A stretch of DNA of 64,000 bases, taken from Petrosia ficiformis. Its lineage: Eukaryota; Porifera; Demospongiae; Haplosclerida; Petrosiidae. The stretch lies in assembly GCA_947044365.1 (NCBI GenBank), contig OX345645.1:1215856-1279855 (forward strand), given 5' to 3'. Numbering within the stretch: position 1 is the stretch's first letter; each line of letters starts with the position of its first letter. Under the pieces are notes generated by a model, which ran no database searches, was not told where the DNA came from, and worked only from the letters and a program-made list of their open reading frames with translations. Positions 55,301 through 64,000 of the stretch are shown in pieces. Both the position numbers and the translations under genes were made by a program.

Positions 55301-56718
55301 TCATTCATTCATTAGTACGTACATATAAGATTCAATCAATGATTTATTGTTTATATAGCCGCTCCAAGATCACTTACGAGTTGGTTCCATTTACTGGTGG
55401 ATCTGATTACAGACCTTTTCTTGATGCTAATATTCCTGGTAAACATGAAACAGTACGATAATAATTATATATATACACAAAGAGTAACTATATTCAGGAC
55501 TATCATATTATAATTATAATATACAAAGAATCACTATATCAAGGGGTCCACAAGCAATATAGCACTTAGGTTCTCAGTATATAATGATATATAAATAATG
55601 TATAAAGTGTATTGTAGTTATATGTATAATGACTATATACATTACACATATAAATAATTGCACAATTTAATTTATTTGCAGCTGGTGGAGTTCAAACTGG
55701 TGCTGGAGGTATTAAATCTGAAGAACAGTGGAGATTGTTTGGTGGATTGCGCAATACTCCGTTTGATCCTTGCTATCATCAAGTATGTGTATACAACAAT
55801 AATACTATTGATATCATATAATCTGTTATATAGAGCTGTGATACTGTGGATAATATTGATCGAGGTGTTTATGAACAAATGACAAAAGCTGCTGCCTACA
55901 CACTGCAGGTATGTAGACCTCTGATAAAGAACCCTAAAGATTAATTAAGTCTGTTCACATTCCACGATGACTTTAGAATTAGGATGCAATGACTTTATAT
56001 GTAATATAGTGTATAGTTTAATGTCATAAGGTTAATACATGATTATACTGTAACTAAATAATGAAGCAATGGATTGAAATTTGACATACACAAAAAGAAC
56101 GGAAAGGATAATTATATGAAAATGGTGCTGGTAAAGGCTATTGATCATTTTAAACTAAAGTTACGATACTGTTTCTAAGGTCAAGGTGAATGTGAATGAT
56201 GCTTGTTTTCATCCTAATACAATTATTTACTTATTAATCACCTTCTGATGAAAGGGCTCATAACCTATGTATTGCAATATTATTCCACTGCAATAATTTT
56301 GGTCTGCCAATATTATCACAAGGGGAAAATATTGTCTTACTGCAATTAAAAAATAGTTATAATAATTTGTGTGCAGTTAAAAATACGATAACTCTTAATG
56401 CTTTGTGCTCTGATCAAAAGAAGGATCCGAAGTGTCACCTTTTAAACAAATGAGCCTGTTTTTTGCTATCATAGACAGTATCAATAAGTAGTTGCAATAT
56501 TGTAATAATAATCACAAGTCACCTTTAGGCAATAATTGCAAAACTTAATTTTCAATATCACCCAACCCTAATATGTAGATAATAATTATTTTATGTTATT
56601 GTAATATTATGAATATATGAAGTATCAACTTTGCATTTTAATTTATATTGATTTTCAGACTCTGATGGAACAAGACGATCTTGAGAGATATTTAGAAAAT
56701 AGTAGTACTGAAGAATGA
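49608..56718 (+). CDS. Membrane-anchored M28 zinc aminopeptidase with PA domain
   Basis: Twenty exons (552 residues, phases consistent): 49608-49622, 49675-49715, 51499-51733, 52231-52259, 52320-52354, 53244-53308, 53360-53452, 53504-53692, 53742-53829, 53902-53996, 54221-54328, 54597-54649, 54703-54772, 54824-54943, 54993-55034, 55097-55161, 55359-55438, 55682-55782, 55834-55908 and 56659-56718. A short cytosolic N-terminus is followed by one hydrophobic segment (CCIILFIIVVLVAAAIAVGV), suggesting a type II membrane protein. A PA-like domain follows (CSVFEKAQNAKDAGASAVIF), then the M28 catalytic core. Zinc and catalytic residues are all present: GSHLDSVPAGPGINDDGSG, WWGAEELGLLG, LNFDMLGSPN, FTGGSDYRPFLDANIPAGG and DPCYHQSCDT. 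The closest known type is the leucine aminopeptidase of bacteria and fungi. It probably trims peptides outside the cell or in a vesicle lumen. An Asp run (DDDDDDE) lies in the PA region. Confidence 0.88.
50428..50522. repeat. (TA)n microsatellite in M28 intron 2
   Basis: About 50 bp of pure TA and a second short run after TAATTATTATG. Confidence 0.95.
51070..51235. mobile_element. MITE family 3, degenerate copy
   Basis: TTAGTGTTGTTTAGATTGAC at the left, GTTTTAGTTTTAGTACTATA inside and CATACTAAGTCAATGCTAAT at the right. Confidence 0.45.
51237..51475 (-). mobile_element. MITE family 2 copy in M28 intron 2
   Basis: AAAGGTCATTCACATTCACC at the left and CATCGTGAATGTGAACAGAC at the right. It ends about 23 bp before the exon 3 acceptor. 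Confidence 0.6.
51775..52075. repeat. Inverted plus direct repeat around GAATATTCAATGGTAGAT
   Basis: Block AATCTACCATTGAATATTCA, ACCTAGATGGATCC and AAGTACACTATGG is followed by its inverse and then by a second inverse copy (ATGAGTATTCAATGGTAGAT). It is a rearranged foldback element in M28 intron 3. Confidence 0.7.
52363..52752. repeat. (TATG)n microsatellite, about 390 bp
   Basis: It starts 7 bp after the donor of M28 exon 5 (52355) and contains scattered TATT variants. Confidence 0.97.
53103..53232. repeat. (TATG)n microsatellite before M28 exon 6
   Basis: About 30 units. The array ends about 12 bp before the exon 6 acceptor (TAG at 53241-53243), so this intron has little normal polypyrimidine tract. 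Confidence 0.97.
55946..56205 (+). mobile_element. MITE family 2 copy in M28 intron 19
   Basis: AAGTCTGTTCACATTCCACG at the left and TCAAGGTGAATGTGAATGAT at the right, with the standard internal landmarks. Confidence 0.6.
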
Positions 56719-57520
56719 AGTGCTAAGTGTGAAAATAAATTAGGCTGAAAACACCTTTTTATAGGATTATGTTTAGGAATGATTTTTATATTTTTATATA
56801 TAGCATTATTAAGTTTTTTGAGAAGTGATTTTTATGATAACTAACTTATACTCCAGCTCTCTTCCTTTGTCCTTATTTTAATGATGATGATATATATTTT
56901 AAATAGTCAACAATGACATCTGAAAAGAAACAGAAATACTCACATTGTGTGCTATGCTCAATCCTATCAGTAATGCTTTTATAAGACTAAGTTATTACAT
57001 TCATGAGCACATTTATAAGATGATGCCCAAAAAAGATATAGTGTATGCATTTTATATCTCGCAATGTACTATCAGTCATGTGACTTAATATGGCACTGTC
57101 CTGTCATGCATGTGACATAATATAATATACTGTTTTACAGTACTATCATAGTCATGTGACTCAATGTACTATCATGTGACATAATAATTTATACATTGTA
57201 CTATCATATTATACACTATACTATTATGTGACAATATAATACACTGTACTATCATTATTAATATGATGCACAGTACTATCATAGTCATGTGACTTCTTAA
57301 TAAGATGCACTCACTGTGATGATATGTGAATGACCTTTGTCAGAAATAATGAATATCATTTTAGTACACCACCCAAGCAGAGATGAAAATTTCCTTTTCT
57401 GATCAAAATATGCAATGAATTTAGTACATAGAACATTATTATATTCATAATCAAAACATTTGCTAAACTTCCCTGCCCTATGTCTATTGCAGTCTATTAT
57501 TGAGTGTTTCATTTGTCTAA
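56719..57520. other. Intergenic region with CATGTGAC repeats
   Basis: It holds the M28 3' UTR and upstream DNA of paralogue A. Between 57060 and 57300 the motif TACTATCATAGTCATGTGAC recurs about eight times in degenerate form. No exon was recognised. Confidence 0.5.
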
Positions 57521-59350
57521 ATGCTTGCTATGTCAAAATCTTTTGCAGTGGTGTCTGCCATTCCTGCACCTCCCTCAATTTCATCAGCTTCCAGTTTTCA
57601 GGCTCCTGGAGAACAAAAAACAAAATCAAAGCCTAAACAGAAAAGATCTATTAATTCTGCACGTACTTCCAGTAGTGGAAACACAGAGAGGAGAGAACCA
57701 GTTGATCTTCCACGAAGAAGAAGGATCAAATCTGCAGTGGATGATAGCCGTATTGTTAGCCTCTCAACTAATAATACACCATGGGCAAGCAAAGTATGGG
57801 GAGAAACTAGTTATAAAAGAGACTATTCTCCAAAGAGAACCACCTTTCCTTCAAAAATCAGACCAACATCAGCAACAAGAATGAACAATCCTCATCCTTC
57901 TAAGGTAATTGGTACTGTATGCATGTACTACATACAATTCATATCATTAAAAATAGTTGTCCATACCCATAATAAATGAGTCACCATTGTACTTACTACT
58001 GTATCAATTTAACTCATTCTTATTGTATACTAATACAAACTATTTCAGATGTTTATGATATGGAAAATTCCTACACGAATTCATCCTCATACGAGAGCTG
58101 TTCAAGTAGACCAAAGGTTCCTTAAAGATATTCAAGAAGGATTCTATCAGGATTATGTTTCTGATGAGAATAAAAGCAAGTGAAAATACACCACAAAAGT
58201 ATCCTTCATAATTATCTTTTATGTATGAAACCTTAGCTGGAGGTGCAATGCATGAAGTACCAATAACTAACGTTGCTAAAATACCCTTTCCTGGGAGCAC
58301 AAAAAGTAAGAATTATATATAACATAGTTACTCAGTGAGTTGTATTTTCTTAAATTCAGGGTTGGAGCTAACTGGGAAAAAAATGGCGCTCTCTGAAAAA
58401 GGAAACAGCAAAGATAGCAGGGGAGAAATAAGCAAAGATAAGGTGAAGCAGTCATAATTTCAATGTTGTTTATTTCCTAAATAATCAATAGTTGTTGGAA
58501 AGAACACTAAGACCAGAATCTTACATGGCATTCCAGGATTGGATTCAAGACGCAAATGAAGAAGGTGATTAATATTTTAATCTTGTTGAGTTTTTATAAT
58601 TGCTATATATGTATGTATAGAAAAGGAAGTCTTAGGCAAACTGTTACATGCTGCCCACATTGAAGACTCAAGACCTGCCAAGGTATTATAAATTAATGAA
58701 AAGTGTAATTAACAACTAATGATTCTGTTCCAGGCTCTATCTAAAGTTTTCAATCGAGAATCGATGAAATACATTAGAGAATGGATGCATGGCGCTGAAG
58801 AAAAAGGTAATGATTGTATCAATGAACAGCATTTATCAATTGAAATTGTATACAGATCTGAAGATTGCTATGCAAGTGCTTGAGCAACTAGCTACAAGAT
58901 CACGGAAATATACACACAGTGAGAGCCGGTCACAGTCTGGACATTCCCACTCCAAAATATTTAGATTTCGTACTTGGCCTAGACAGAAACCTCAGTTACA
59001 TGGTGATATTGAACTTGGTATTACTGGAGTTTCAGCCATGAAATTGAGACCTCACTCAGCAGATAAATGTTCTCATTGCAGTAGTTCAAATACTATAGCT
59101 GTTTACGAAGGTTTAAAGAGGTATAGCAATAAAAGTATAACAGAAAACATCTACATGAAGTTAGAATACAATCATATTTCTTATCACTAGGATGAAACCA
59201 CAGTATACAAAACCTACTACAGTCCTTTGGCATCATAAAGTGAAACCTCCACAAGTTCCAAGATTACTCAACAGAGGCTCAGTTTTCAATCTACCTCAGA
59301 AACCAATAGGACAGCATTTTGCCTTGCATCCAGAGTGGCCAATTGCATAA
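57521..59350 (+). CDS. Uncharacterised PHP/HPEW-motif protein, paralogue A
   Basis: Nine exons (431 residues): 57521-57904, 58049-58175, 58237-58305, 58360-58442, 58492-58564, 58621-58682, 58734-58806, 58856-59120 and 59191-59350, phases 0-1-1-0-1-0-1-2. The N-terminus is basic and Ser-rich, with RPTSATRMNNPHPSKMFMIW at the exon 1/2 junction. Exons 5-6 and 7-8 encode two copies of a helical unit: LLERTLRPESYMAFQDWIQD and ALSKVFNRESMKYIREWMHG. The C-terminus has VLWHHKVKPPQVP then GQHFALHPEWPIA. There is no signal peptide or TM segment. The PHP motif and the W-containing helix recall the SPATIAL group (TBATA, C4orf17), but this is uncertain. Intron 2 appears to use a GC donor (AAAA/GCAAGT); the GT three bases later would break the frame. 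Confidence 0.8.
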
Positions 59351-59647
59351 ATAACAAATAAATTATAATTATATTATTAGTGGCAGTTTCGCATACACTA
59401 GCATTTGTATTTCAGTTATGGACTATTATACAATAATGTAATTCATAACAGTGGAATAGAGTATGTTATTATGACTTATGTGCAATAATTATTAATATGA
59501 ATATCAATTACATCCAAAATTAAAAGTAAAACAAATGGAGGGGAGGGTCTGATCTGCATTTGCAGATATAATACAAATATAATACATAACACAAACTTTG
59601 TGTGTATATCTATCCATATGTATAATAAATTAATAACTTATATAATT

Positions 59648-59693
<46 letters not shown>

Positions 59694-59815
59694 GAGTGTG
59701 TGTGTGTACATTCGTCATGTGTGTACTGTGTACATAAAAAAATGCATAGTAATTATATCTCACAATCACACAATGCCAAGTCTCTCAATTTTATGTGTGC
59801 GTGATCTGAGAAATT
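59351..59815. other. Convergent gap between paralogues A and B
   Basis: AT-rich DNA with a (TA)n run at 59648-59692 and a TG-rich stretch near 59695-59710. It must hold both 3' UTRs. Nothing else was seen. Confidence 0.6.
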
Positions 59816-61489
59816 TCAACGAACTACATCGGAACTAAAAGTTGACTGCTGATAATCAGGCCATTCAGGATGAATAGTAAAATGAGAAGCACCAGTATTC
59901 CCTTTTCCAAATAGAGCACCCCTATGATAAACTCTTGGAGGAGGGTCTCGAACCGGTAAATGATGCCATAAGGATTTTGGCCAAGGTTTACCCTCAACAG
60001 TTGGTGATGTTAGTCTTTGATCAACAAGGCTAATGTAGAAGTATATATTATAATGATATTGCATGATGCAGTCTGCATAATTATAAGTAAATAAGACAAA
60101 ATATTTAATTACCTTGGATTCAAGGGAGGAGGAGGAAGGGAGTTTCGTGATGGAGGTCTTATATGTGGTTCTGAGAGGGAACGTTGCCTATGTCCTTTTC
60201 TGCTCCCAAGAGAGCTAAATAGTCGCACAGCAACATCATGTTCTATTTGAAATCTTATAACTATACATAGCATGTAATACTGTAATCACTTACCATGTTC
60301 ATTGGCATGTTTTAGCCAGTCTTTCACAGCTTCTGCAGCTCCAGGTTGCATAACATCATTGATACTCTATACACATAAAACACAATCGTACTCTGTATAT
60401 ATTTCATATATATATACCTGTTTCACTTGAGCAGTCTCGGCGTCTTTAAGCATCTTCAACACTGCTTGCTGCTCTATAATGTTTAACAATGATCGGAAAT
60501 ATTAGAATAGGTATATTATAACATTGTGCTAACCACTTGGGGATGCAGTTTGGAGCCAGTCCGTTAAAGCTTTAGAGTTACCGTCCTTGAGAGTTCGGCT
60601 TAGAACCTAAAAAAAATGTTGATTTGTAAGTATAATTAATAATATATGTATGAACAAAAGATGGTGATACTCACATCAGGTCCAACTTGATGAACTCTTG
60701 GCTTTTGTAGACTTGGTCCAAGACCTGTAAAATATTGTGGTTCACAATTTCAGATATAACATTTGCACACGATTACCTCCATAATATTCACCCCTTTGGG
60801 ATTGTCTGGAAGGTACACGATCTCCTCCAACCAGAGCTGCTGCTCTCATCTGTTGGAGATAGGCCCCATAATCTTTACTCGAAGGCTGTGGGAGTGGCAC
60901 TGAGAATCGGTCATAATTATAAGCTTCTAATTCATCAAATTCTATAATAGTACAATATTAATATATTGTAGTAATATTCTGTTTAATGATAGTATTATAT
61001 TCATGCTTACCACTATCATCAGGAATGCTATAAGAACCAGACAGCCTTCGTGGTCCCAAACTAGAACCTAGCCGAACTTGAGCACCAATTTCACGTGAAG
61101 GTACTCTCCAAACCATAAATTGCTACATTGTAAAAAGCAATGATAACTATTAAATTAGCTTATACTAGTGTGAGCTGAACCTGAGTTGGATGAGGATTAT
61201 TTCTTCTGGTGGGGGAAGTTGGTCGAGGCTCTGTAGGAGGCAAATATGTCCCTTCAAAGTCCTTGTTATATATACTTGTGTATCTCTCCTTTTTCTCTGC
61301 AGTTAAGGGTCGTGGAAAGACTTTTTTGGAAGAGTCATTCTTTTCTCGATTCAATCTTGCTGATTTTACTCTCTCTTTAGCACTTTGCTCATTGTTTTGC
61401 TTGGGCTTCTGCGATTCTGTGGGCGTCAGTCTAGCTGTGGCAGATTTTACTCTATTTCCTTTGCTGTAAGATTTTCTGGACTCTGACAT
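59816..61489 (-). CDS. Uncharacterised PHP/HPEW-motif protein, paralogue B
   Basis: Nine exons on the minus strand (393 residues): 61489-61181, 61122-61011, 60941-60777, 60724-60675, 60606-60534, 60473-60418, 60366-60294, 60242-60113 and 60029-59816. Phases are identical to paralogue A. Junction 1/2 encodes RPTSPTRRNNPHPTQQFMVW followed by RVPSREIGAQVR. The helical units are VLSRTLKDGNSKALTDWLQT and SINDVMQPGAAEAVKDWLKH, again on 73-nt exons 5 and 7. The C-terminus has SLWHHLPVRDPPPRVYHRGA and ASHFTIHPEWPDYQQ. The N-terminal 100 residues are Lys/Arg/Ser-rich. Divergent from paralogue C, with 309 bp between start codons. Confidence 0.8.
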
Positions 61490-61798
61490 CTTGAAGGTCC
61501 AAGAAGGATTCAGAAGAAAAGTAAGTAAGTGGAGTAGGAAATAGCGTTTACAGAAACTCCTTTGGTGTTGGAAACCGCTTACGTGCAGTGAATCTCCGTT
61601 TTCGCCATGAATCTCTTTCCAGTAGAGAACGTGATAGCTCTGTGGAATGCTCAACTGAGCAATCGGATCTAGCCTCCAGAACTATGATTATAGGTATCTC
61701 CCTGACAACAGAGTTACGTAGCTCGTGACAATACAAGGCTCTTGGTTCTTCAAGTAAAGTTGTCAAGTTTTATAAACATTTGAATTAACAGTTCTGCT
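61490..61798. promoter_or_regulatory. Divergent promoter region of paralogues B and C
   Basis: 309 bp between the two start codons. It includes minus-strand open sequence upstream of the B ATG, which may be 5' UTR. No TATA element was recognised. Confidence 0.45.
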
Positions 61799-63402
61799 AT
61801 GTCTATTGTAACTGAGAAAACAACCAAGCAAGATACAAAAGAGGTAAGAGCATATTACCCATCAGGAGGGGTACCAAGGACTCCATTGGAACAAAGACAT
61901 GGTCCTCATCCAAAAAAAGTAAGTTTTATAGACAAAATGAGCCCCACCCAAAGTAATCTCTACTTGATTATTCCAAAAGGATTTTCTTATCTGGAAAACA
62001 CCACCGTCTCGTCAACTGAGCGGAGAGAAGAGGCAAGAATTCCAACTAGATGTGACAGAGAGATTCTATGATGACTACTTAGGGGCTAGAAGCAGTGAGA
62101 ACATTAAAAAATAAATATATTATATCATCATATCACCATACGTTTTTTTATTATTGCTTGCAATATGTATTTGTAGCTGGAGATGCCCGTAATGAAGTGT
62201 TGACAGGTGTTCACAAACTGGGATTCAATCCAGAACTTTATCGTATGAATGCATACCAAGGCTTAGCTTATGATCCTTCACGTAAGACTTGAAATTTCCA
62301 TAATTGATAACTGATGTTAATTTCATACTTTTTATGTCATTGCAGGTCCTGTACCAAAGAGTATTGACTTTAATCACTTGGTCAGAGTAGAAACAGCAAG
62401 AGAAAAAGAAAGAGTGAGGACACAAATGCGACAGAGAAGATTGTCTGATTCAATGGTAATCAAACTAACCATATTAATTCTGATTTTTGTGATATGGAAA
62501 ATAATGATGTAATCATACAGCTTCTCCAAAGACCTGGTATTGACTATACTCCATATGGGCCCCAGGTTACATACATGGAACCTTTGAATTTACCTCCAGT
62601 GGGAACTGGTAATGAACATGACGTTCACAAATAATGATGTGAGAAATGTATTTCTCTATAGGTTCACAGCAATATCAAATGAGACCACAATCCTCAATGC
62701 AAAAAGTACTATAATATATTAATTTTATTTTTAATTTCCTTTTTCCTCTTTACTGCAAAGGACTTAGATGATACATTAAAGCCAGAACTTGTACCTGAAG
62801 TTGAAAAATGGTTATCAACAGCTAATAAGAAAGGTACGAAGACTATGAATATTTCTTCCAGCCTGCATTTTACATAATAATTATAAAATCATAAAGAGCA
62901 AGTTCAATGATATAATGACATTTTCATTGAATCATTGCACTTTGACTTATAGATCAACAAGCTGCTAATAAGTTTCTACGTACTATCAGCTCACAAGGAC
63001 AACGTCCTGATCCAGCTACTAAAGCCTCCACTCATTCTAGTAGAGTTAGATCAGCTGTGATGACACCCAGTAGACAACAACGTCAGGACAAAGAAATAGG
63101 TGAACACTATAAACAAATGGAAAGGTTAGTATTAGTCATTAAGTTGATTCATAGCTTTTATCATTGCTAATTCTGCATGCACTTTGTCGTTTAGGTTTTC
63201 TAGAGACCTGCCACAGCATGTATACATACCTCCTGGAAGAGTGTCTGGTCCATCTATAGGAAGAGGTGGACAGAGAAGATTGAAAAGATCTCATTCTGAT
63301 GTCTCAACTAAAGGTTCTATGTTTAATGCTATGAGACAGCAACCAGCTCACTTCACAGTCCATCCAGAATGGGCTTCAGAAGGAGCACATAAGCACATTT
63401 AA
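61799..63402 (+). CDS. Uncharacterised PHP/HPEW-motif protein, paralogue C
   Basis: Nine exons (344 residues): 61799-61918, 61980-62094, 62177-62281, 62346-62455, 62521-62608, 62662-62705, 62761-62833, 62953-63124 and 63195-63402, with the same phase series as A and B. Junction 1/2 encodes LEQRHGPHPKKDFLIWKTPP. Only one clear helical unit is kept, on the 73-nt exon 7 (DLDDTLKPELVPEVEKWLST), continuing ANKKDQQAANKFLRTI. The region of exon 5 is diverged and carries Pro-rich sequence (LLQRPGIDYTPYGPQ). The C-terminus has QHVYIPPGRV and PAHFTVHPEWASEGAHKHI. This is the most diverged member. No enzymatic signature was seen. Confidence 0.8.
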
Positions 63403-63765
63403 ATTTATGTATCATTCCCTATTTGAGTTATTCGGAATGAACTACGACAAATTATTTCAGTTAATGTAGTTGATAATCTATTTTGTGTCATATAATTATG
63501 TATCATTCCCTATTTTTTGAGTTATTGAATGAACCAGAATAAAATTATTATTGAAAGATAATTGGCTGGGCTTCTTAGTAGATCAGTCTGGTTTGCATAA
63601 ATAATAACTAGGGTTGGGTCATTCTCTAAAACGCGCCAAATACTCGCAGATCCTGAGATCCGCCCCTATATACAAGTACAGCTACTGTAATTCAAAATCC
63701 TGGTGAGAAAGTGAGTTGGTATTGAATTAACTATGCATGTATTTAATGTCTACTTTAAATTACAG
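63403..63765. other. Gap between paralogue C and the RING gene
   Basis: It contains the 3' UTR of C with a TATGTATCATTCCCTATTT duplication (63407 and 63498) and, near 63620-63660, a G+C-richer stretch (AAAACGCGCCAAATACTCGC) that may be the promoter of the next gene. An acceptor-like TTACAG sits directly before its ATG. Confidence 0.45.
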
Positions 63766-64000
63766 ATGGCAACTACCACTGATCCAAACTCTTTGCAATG
63801 TCAGCTATGCTCAAATCTTTACACCGACCCTCTGATGTTATCCTGTCTTCATTCTTTCTGCACAAAATGCTTAAGTACAGCGGGTGAGCAGCAAGGGGTA
63901 TCAGATGGCCAACTTAAATGTCCTACTTGTAAAACGAATTCAATTATCCCATCCGATGGGGTTTCAGCGTTTCCCCAGAATCTCTGGCTAGCTCATCAGG
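63766..64000 (+). CDS. RING-finger (TRIM-like) protein, 5' part only
   Basis: The open frame runs from the ATG to the window edge (78 residues). It encodes a RING-HC finger at the extreme N-terminus: CQLCSNLYTDPLMLSCLHSF, CTKC, then CPTC about 25 residues on. This is the position and spacing seen in TRIM/TRIM-NHL E3 ligases. B-box, coiled coil and any C-terminal domain would lie beyond the window. The likely role is ubiquitin transfer in the cytosol. Which TRIM subgroup it belongs to cannot be told. Confidence 0.75.
   Translation, partial: MATTTDPNSLQCQLCSNLYTDPLMLSCLHSFCTKCLSTAGEQQGVSDGQLKCPTCKTNSIIPSDGVSAFPQNLWLAHQ

Overview
This window is animal nuclear DNA. Every multi-exon gene uses short GT-AG introns, intergenic DNA is AT-rich and full of small inverted-repeat elements, and the gene set is metazoan (KLF, SMG5, UBAP1, Cezanne/A20-type OTU, aprataxin, TRIM-like RING). 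Compact genes, intronless tandem GPCRs of the cAMP-receptor/GPR157 type and many MITEs suggest an early-branching animal. A demosponge such as Amphimedon is my best guess, but this is inference from style and not proven.

Layout from left to right: a terminal exon of an unseen gene (+, 47-127); an intronless KLF9/13-like factor (+, 597-1808); an OTUD7/A20-like deubiquitinase (-, 7172-2345); the ESCRT-I subunit UBAP1 (+, 9232-14499); two tandem intronless GPCRs (+, 16038-18300); BUD22/SRFBP1 (-, 22641-18360), whose fifth intron is almost filled by a 69-bp satellite; an FHA-less aprataxin (+, 22690-23301) whose ATG lies only 48 bp from that of BUD22; mitochondrial ribosomal protein mL54 (-, 24609-23559); a 20-exon SMG5 spread over 20 kb (+, 27936-47847); a RIIAD1-like small RII-domain protein (-, 49423-48037) head-to-head with a membrane-anchored M28 aminopeptidase (+, 49608-56718); a cluster of three paralogues of an uncharacterised family (A + 57521-59350, B - 61489-59816, C + 61799-63402); and the start of a RING/TRIM-like gene (+, 63766 to the edge). 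I assembled exon chains by hand. Each closes in frame with GT-AG borders, except one GC-AG intron in paralogue A.

As far as the sequence shows, the genes do not form one pathway. There are two deubiquitination/ubiquitin-sorting genes (OTUD7-like, UBAP1), RNA and ribosome genes (SMG5, BUD22, mL54), DNA repair (aprataxin), signalling (GPCRs, KLF) and probable axonemal or signalling scaffolds (RIIAD1). The strongest candidate for something undescribed is the three-gene cluster at 57.5-63.4 kb. All three genes have nine exons with the same intron-phase series (0-1-1-0-1-0-1-2), a PHP-x3-F-x2-WK/R-x-P motif at the exon 1/2 junction, an internal exon-pair repeat and an HFxxHPEW motif at the C-terminus.

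The non-coding part is dominated by three MITE families, tRNA-derived SINEs, several hairpin elements and large simple or satellite arrays, mostly inside introns. Notable are a 300-bp array of MEF2-type CTATAAATAG sites and a MITE that makes up most of an OTUD7 intron.
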